Of a stretch of DNA of 64,000 bases, positions 56,900 through 64,000 are shown piece by piece. Both the position numbers and the translations under genes were made by a program. Under the pieces are notes generated by a model. That model saw only the letters and a program-made list of their open reading frames with translations, was not told the origin of the DNA and did not search any database. Positions within the stretch are counted from its first letter, which is position 1; each line of letters begins with the position of its first letter. The stretch is from Syngnathus acus (lineage: Eukaryota; Chordata; Actinopteri; Syngnathiformes; Syngnathidae): positions 5,366,967-5,430,966 of the forward strand of contig NC_051091.1 of the NCBI RefSeq assembly GCF_901709675.1. Direction: 5' to 3'.

Positions 56900-56914
56900 C
56901 CACTAGAGGTCGCG
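56900..56914 (+). promoter_or_regulatory. CTCF-like motif 3
   Basis: CCACTAGAGGTCGCG on the + strand agrees with about 13 of 15 positions of the CTCF core. Its orientation is opposite to the two motifs near 43 kb. Confidence 0.25.
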
Positions 56915-59900
56915 TTTTATCTACTTTCTGGTTTGTGGTACGCCTGATTTGAGAGACACTGACATCCTCGGTCATCATCTCTTCCCTTTGGGGTCTAATC
57001 TTATTCATATCTCCTTAAATGAACAAAAAGCAGACAAGGAGCATGTTATTTACACAGCAGGAAAAAGTGACTCCTCTTCAGCAGAGCTATTATGTTCATC
57101 CTATCTGCGTTCCAGTAAGCAATTATCACACAAACGTGGCATTTAAAAAGGTGTTGCTGATGATGCTGTTTCTCAAGCAATTTATCTAAACATGCTCTCT
57201 TCATTTTGCAAGAATGTGTGAAAGGATATGCTTCGATAGTTTTGTAAAGCTAAAACGTGTACACAGGCAAGAAAGAGAGAAGCCGTTAATGATTTCAAGG
57301 TGAATTATGACTTTGGGTATGATAGACTGTGTGAAAGAAACACTATCTGATCCAAACAGCTATTCAATCATGTTCCAGAAGATTAAAACATCCCCTCCAG
57401 ATCATACTTTCTTATTATACTGGTTGTTTTTTTTAAATCATGTTGCACCGATTCATGGTTGTAACATGCATTTGTTGAGCTGACTAAGGCATTTAAAAAA
57501 AACAACAACAGTGCAGTTCCCCCGTGCCCCCCCCCTGGCTCCGCCCATGCTTGAGATTAAAAAAAAAAAAACATTTTGCAATGATTTTGTCAAGTTTGAT
57601 GAAACATTTACTGACTAAAAACAACTTTGTTTTGATTTCAATACGTTGAGGTAGTGCACCAACGCTGGCATAACATTGTCTGGCTTACAGCACGAAGAAA
57701 AGGCACAGTGCACGTGCGGTGTATATAGATTCCACGTTTATCATGAACACAAGTAGACAGGCAGGAGGTGGTTGATGGTGAATGTGCATTCCGGCCTATG
57801 AGAGCCTGCAGGTCCATATGATGAACTGCACTATTTTAGTTGTGCGTGTGTGTGTGCGTGTGCCTGTCTGAACAGGGCATACGTCCAGGCCTATGGACAC
57901 ATACCAACAAGGTCATATTGCGTATGCATGTCACGGTGCTTAGAATATCACGCCTTACTAGAGCGAGTAACGCTCTGCACGTTTATTAACCATTTTACTA
58001 CTATCTACAACAAAACAGTCACGTATTCAATTTGTCGTGCATTGACTTAATCACTTTCTTGATTGGTATAAACAAAAACAAAAAAACAGCCAGGCTTACT
58101 TAGCCAACATGCTAATCCTTCATTGCTACCTCTCTACTCCAAAGCTGCTTCTGCTCCCATTAGGCTGATTTCATTTATTTCCCCCCCGTCAAGTCTAAAT
58201 GTCCATGCTAGCATTAAGCAACCATCTGTGGCTGGGTTACGATGGCCACTGGCTCAAGGCTGTGTTTTAAATAGACGCAATGGAAGGTTAATACTACATT
58301 TAAGTGTATTAAAGGAAGAAGGAATGGAAAACCTTCATTCGTCGAGCCTGAAAATGGTTTCTCATAGCACCAAGAGGACAATTCCTAATCTATTGTAATT
58401 ATATTGTGTGTCATTTATCGCAAATCTGAATGTACAGTGCAGGTTTTTTGTCTGATTTAATGTTGTAATGAGGATCAACAAATAAGCCACCAGGTCCCGT
58501 TCCAAACGACAATGCGGTTTGATTCCAGTATTGTCGAAGACAGTAACCCCATCGCTACCGACGGCCTGTAAACTCCTTTGTGATCCCATCATCAGCTTCC
58601 ACACGCATTTGCTCACATTGTCTCGAGGGAGCACAAAGAAATCCAGCAGAATCCAAATCAGCGCTGTGCAATCCAGACAGCAGCTCGGAACAGCACAGCC
58701 AAAATGGTTTATCGTTGTTCAAATATTGAAAACTGCTTCTGTTTGCAGTTCACATTGGCCTGCATCTGGTTGTGTGTATTTGAAGAGAGAATTTGGCATG
58801 ATAGGTAAAATATCCATGCAAAGACAAAGTCATTTTCTACCATGTGAGAAGGTTTTGAAATGACGTCGCACTAAATTCACACTTGGCTTGAAACACACAT
58901 ATTGTATCGTGTGACTTTTACCTTGCACATGCCGCTGAGTGTTCATCATGTGCGCCAAGTGCTATTTTTTTTAATTACTTGGGATGATTTCAGACAGAAA
59001 TACTGACAGAGTTGTTGGAGAAGCAATTATTGATTCACTCATGTTGAGGTCACGCTCCCTCTCTTGTACATCACAGCTCAGTCTCCCTAAAGCAAATCAA
59101 ACATGCTTTCATTCCCTGAGCTGCAGTATGTCAATGTGAGCGTGTCCTGGGACACTACCAGAAAAGAACCACGTTTAAAATCCAATTACCCGTGAAGAAA
59201 ACACTTTGCGAGCGGCACAGGCTGACAGGCTATACTCACGTAACGTTTAGCTGAGGACATCGGCGCCGTTGCTCTCGTAAATTGCCGGTGAACTCTTTCT
59301 GTTGACTTCTTTATTGAGTAAAGAGCATCAGAAAATATTAAGCTCATTCAGTTTTTGGATGTTTTTCACCTCACCTTTTAATGAAGTAGCTAATCCTTCA
59401 TCATGGCCTTCTCTCACATAGCACAAATGCTGCCTAGGGAGAGCGGCAGAACGACACCAAATGAAGAATGAGCCTGGCAATATCTGCAGGGTTCACGTAA
59501 CGGCAGACATGGTCGCAATATGAGGTGCTTCCAGGAAATTTCCATCAGGCCGACTCGCTTTAGTTCCTCATCTGGCCACATTTATCAAGATGGTCCGGAC
59601 AGCATTCTAAGAAATGGGAAAGGCTTAGCTGTGTTAGCTGTTCTCACGGCTAAAGCTAGTTCCAACATGTTTATTTATTTGGGGTATGGCTCCAAATACA
59701 CACCTCTCTGTGACTCTTCCAGTCACTATCTTTATTTGAATCTACTGATGGCACTTTGTGACTGTGACAGGATGTCATAATGTGAACGGCACAATAAAAA
59801 AAGATTTAAATACCGGTTCTGATTGAACCTGTTGTGGAAAAAGTACTGAAACCTTAAACGGCTGGAAATGACAATAGCACTCACTCTGAATAGTGTGTGC

Positions 59901-60639
59901 AGCATCAAAATGAATGGTGACCTTTGGAGAAATACATCACTTGTGTATTTTCACCCTGGGCCTCAGCTAGCAATCATGACAGGGCTCACAAAGGACAAAA
60001 ACTGCCATTTGGCTGCAATCACGACAAAAACTTTTCTGGTGCTGCAGTGACTTTCATACACCTTTCTTTTTTTTTTTTCATTCAATAGATGCTTTATATG
60101 TTTTGTGCCTTCAAGGAGCCTAGTAAGTAACTTGTTTTTATCAGTCTGTCCCAAAATGAACTTAGATTGACTGGCATGATAAAAGGAAGATGGCAGTGGC
60201 TGGCTGCCCTTGATCGTCTGCAGAGAGAGCTGTCCACGGTGCTGGATACTGTTTCTGGGTGTTGTTGGCTTGTTTTGAACATTTGAAAGCAGAGTGACAG
60301 TCAGAACAATAAGTGCTCTTCTACCAGATGTCAGAATGCATAAATATGCATATTTACTTTTAAAATATTCTTTTGCAGTGGCTGTGAGACTTATTTATTT
60401 AAATATATCTTGGCTCAATCCAAATTAAACTCCACCATAGACTACTATACCTCCATGCTGCCTATATGTGTATTTTTTTTCTTCTTTTTTTATTTGTTTC
60501 TTTTTGAATCAGCATGAGTAAGGGTGTCCCAAGCCCCGGAAATAGTAGCACTCCGCGTTTGTTAAAGGTCTCTTGCTCTCTTTTTCTCTGTCTCCCCTCG
60601 GTTATTAGTCTGCAGCAGCAGCATCCTGCGTGACACACA

Positions 60640-60949
60640 GAGGCAGGCAGTCCTCCTCTCCTCTCCTCTCCTCTTCTCTCCATCTCCTCACCCTCTTCTT
60701 CATCCAAGCACGCATTTATCACTCATTCTCTCCGCCTCACTGCGCGGTCGCCAGTGGAGGAGTCGTTTGGCTGTGGAGCGGCTCTGTCGTCTTTTCCTCC
60801 CCAAAAAGGACAAATGCTGATTTTCGCCCTAAAGCGGCCGCCGTTCATTTTCGTGTCTTGGGAAGTTATTTGCGGTGCATGGATAGAAGCTGCTGATTGT
60901 GCTCGCCGTCGCTCAAGCGTAGCAGAGGAGAGCTCGGCTTCAAGGCAAG
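60640..60949 (+). other. Possible promoter and 5' non-coding exon of a gene to the right
   Basis: A CpG-containing block (GCGCGGTCGCC near 60741, AAAGCGGCCGCC near 60831, GCTCGCCGTCGCTC near 60900) follows a CTCCT-rich tract at 60651-60680. It ends in a donor-like CAAGGCAAG/GTAAAAAC (exon end 60949). This looks like the 5' end of a + strand gene whose next exon is beyond the window. No matching exon is seen up to 64000. Confidence 0.35.
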
Positions 60950-60951
60950 GT

Positions 60952-63900
60952 AAAAACTGTTGTTGCCGTCAACTCCAACACAAATAAATACTAAAGGAAA
61001 TGTTGCGTTGAGATGCCTAACAAATGTGACTCATCAACGAAGTCAAATCTGGACTCAATGCCAACTGCGCTGTAGACCCCGATTTTCAAAATATGAGCGC
61101 TTTAAGGACAATTCTATTTGTGCCAAATGATGTACGGCTGTTTGTTTAATCAAACAATTGCTACTCACACAGACGCACATACAAGAGATGCTGATGTGTC
61201 AAAAATGATGGATTTGCTCAAATTGATGATTTAACCAAAGTACGCATTAGAAACCGGTTCCATTATGATGCAGTTCTATTGTGCGCCGCACGGAACGACA
61301 ACCACTTATTAATTAAACATCGACTTTACTAAGAGAGTGCGCGATCCAAAAGTAAGCATTATTTTTACCAACTTTTTTTGTACAGCTCTTGTTTCATTAT
61401 ATTAAATTGTAAAAGTGTACCTAATATATGGCTGGTGTACGTTTAGCAGCAATGAAACAGACCTAATCTAATAATAATAATTCATATATTCTCTCAACTA
61501 TCCTAGTTTTTGTAATTTATGAAACGTCATGGTACTTAATTCTTCGTTATGATTCTGACTTTTTTTTATTTAAAGGCTTGTACGTATATGTAAATAGCAG
61601 AAGGTCATATCAACTTCATCAGTGCAAACTAGCATGTATGTTTATATGCGACACAAACCACATCCGTGTCATAAAGGGTATTTTCATGTACTTGAGTTAA
61701 ATATACTGCTATGAAGCTGCTCAAGTGAAACCAAAATGTAAAAGATTATTGGCTGTCTGGTTCTTGGCCACCAAGGAAAAGAATTGCTGTATTGATTGAC
61801 ACATCTCTAAATAGGCATGGGACCAGCAGGACCCATTCAACCAGATGGGCACAATAATAATGACAAAAACAACTCGCCATACTTCCTCAAATAGTGGCTG
61901 GGTGGGCATGTTTGAATTGAACTGTAGATGAGTGAGGGATTGTAAATCTAAAACGAAACAAAAATGATGGCGAATTGAAGGATGGAAATAAGGTCACAGT
62001 TTACTAGAAGGCCAATTGTCATTACACTGTACTTTGGTCCTGCTGTTTTGGTTTGCAACACAAAGCAAATGGGCTCAGCAGTTAAGTGAACAAATGACTT
62101 TTTTTCTCTTTGGGGTTGATGATGTACCCAAGATGCTAATTGAGGCGCTTTAACAAATAATAGAGGCAGCCGCTATTTGAAGAATTACGGTATCTAGCTC
62201 AAGACAACATTATAGCCACTGTAGTGTAGCTACAATAAACATTCTATATTTTAAATGAAAAATGGCTGCTACGAAGCAACTGGAGCATCCAAGGAGGATG
62301 TTTTAATTTCACAAACTGTCAAGGCAACACCTTTAGGCCCTTGTTATGAACTAAATCTGCTCTTTAGAATGAGTCCACATGTCTGAATAGATAACACAAA
62401 ACACTTGTATGCACTACAAAAGCTGGATCCTTTCAAATCCAGCACCAACTTCCATGCCATCAAATTAACAATGGATTCAGGACTAGCTTGCATATTAGCA
62501 CAGTTTTTGGAGTGACCTGAAAAGCAACCCCCCCACCCGGCCTCCCTCCCAAAACAGGAAGACAAGAACATTGTAGGTTATGCTTACTCAGAGATATTTA
62601 GGTCTATCTTGGCTCTCTTGTTCTCACTCACTCATCCATTTTTCTCTCTTTGTCTCTCTCTCTCTGCACTCACAAACTGTGTCTCATCACATCTCGTCAC
62701 TCCAACCAGCACTCTGCCCTCCATTGCTCGTCTCCGTCGCACGCACACAAAGACGTACAAAGGCCTGCAGCCATGTCTAGCTTGAACCCTCCACACTGTA
62801 TGCATGCATAGCTTTGGTCATGTAATATTCCCTTGTGTCCGATTTCTTGGTGTGTGCTACTGTCGGAGCATTCCGTGGTCCACAATAACCTTTTGGGCCT
62901 CAACATTGGATCACGTGTGAATATCACTGCATGAAATCTTCACTTTGTGATGATTTTGACTTTTGTGGCATCTTAAGGCAAAGAGGGAGGGAAGCGCTGC
63001 ATCTGTATTTCCTATTGTCGGTTATGGAGATTTGCATTTCACCTCTTTCATATCACGTATTATGTAGACAGTAAGACAAATGGCTCATATTAAAACCGCG
63101 GGCGTGTAAGTGGGGATTCAAGGGCGGCATATTCCATTTTCTTTTTTTATTTGTGGCCTGACAAAGTTAAGACGGAAGCGACATATATATCCCACAGGGT
63201 CATTTAATAATGTATAGGGCCCCCCTATATTTAATATCTAAAGCGGTGGCATAGTGATGCTCGGTCACTCGGGGACGAGATTCCATCAGAGGGCCTCTGG
63301 TGACAGCATTGTGTGGAATTCTCACTGAATAATAGCCGTTCAATCACACAGCCTTTCTGTGGCTTTCTAAAGGATTTTTTTAAAATATAGTAAGTTATAT
63401 ACTAGCGTAATAAAGAAACACACTCTAGTCAGAAAAAAGTGACAAAAAAAAGGTAGCAGATGTCTATTTTTAAAGCGCCTTCCTGGAGAGCTACAGATGT
63501 TGCCCTCCCTTGGGTTGGAGCACTGTGTTTTTTGGAGAGACAAAATCTGCACCTTTTCTTTATTTTTTTGGAAGAACTTTTTATAGAACCAGACCACAGC
63601 ATCTTTGTATTCGCTCGCAAGTGCGTTTGCAGTTTGATCACACTCGTCTTATTGGCTTTCCAAAGTAGCTGTGTTTAATCAGCAACACTGAAATTGGGAA
63701 AAATATGGAGAGAATATTTGTTCTGTTTACCAATTTGCGGTCATAAATAAGCATGTAGGGATCACAAATAGTCGACGAGATTATGCTCAGTGGAGAAGAA
63801 AATGGTCCATTTTGAGTAACACGGCCGTGATTGCCATTATAACAATTGGACTGACTGAAAACAATGACTTTTAAATGAGATGTCATAATTCATTTTGTAA

Positions 63901-64000
63901 TTCTTGAAAATGATCTAGTTGTAGTCTGTGCTGCCTTTCTTTCTCATTAGCTCTTTGTATTACTTTTTATCATCGCCTGTTACTCTTCATTCCAGAATGC
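60952..64000. other. No gene recognised, right edge of window
   Basis: AT-rich sequence with poly-T runs and a few short open frames without family resemblance. If the 60640-60949 block is a first exon, this would be its first intron. Confidence 0.5.

Overview
The window is nuclear DNA of a ray-finned fish, most likely a percomorph teleost. The evidence is spliced genes with short GT-AG introns, AT-rich spacers, CA/GA microsatellites, small DNA transposons with TA target duplications, and common teleost interspersed repeats. There is no bacterial or viral gene organisation. The repeat flavour reminds me of pipefish and seahorses, but I cannot prove a species.

Layout: (1) About 4.9-13.9 kb holds two tandem type II keratin genes on the + strand, each with 9 coding exons and its own copy of the promoter and 5' UTR. 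Their middle exons and introns are nearly identical. (2) 13.9-20.7 kb is gene-free and holds several transposon-derived repeats. (3) 21.0-27.4 kb is a four-exon vstm2l gene (+), encoding a secreted single V-type Ig protein. (4) 29.0-34.9 kb is a complete 13-exon transglutaminase 2 gene (tgm2, -), tail-to-tail with vstm2l. (5) 36.7-47.5 kb, with a possible first exon near 49.8 kb, is a 23-exon gene (-) for a large SEC14-like/spectrin-like/DH-PH protein, the KIAA1755 relative of the PLEKHG4/ARHGEF40 family. (6) 47.5-64 kb is largely gene-free. It holds a 151-bp GA tract, one unexplained small ORF and a CpG-containing stretch that may be the 5' exon of a gene to the right.

The order and orientation vstm2l(+) - tgm2(-) - kiaa1755(-) match human 20q11.23 as I recall it, without TTI1 and RPRD1B, which sit between VSTM2L and TGM2 in human. 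The genes do not form one pathway. The keratins are epithelial cytoskeleton, tgm2 cross-links proteins, vstm2l is secreted, and the DH-PH protein is a predicted Rho exchange factor.

The points I found most worth checking are: the gene-conversion-like tract between the keratins; the substitutions at GTP-binding and redox positions of an otherwise intact tgm2; and the DH-PH module in the KIAA1755 orthologue, which I believe human KIAA1755 lacks. I found no convincing sign of a wholly new biological system. Exon boundaries were read by hand from splice sites, phase and family similarity, with no transcript data.
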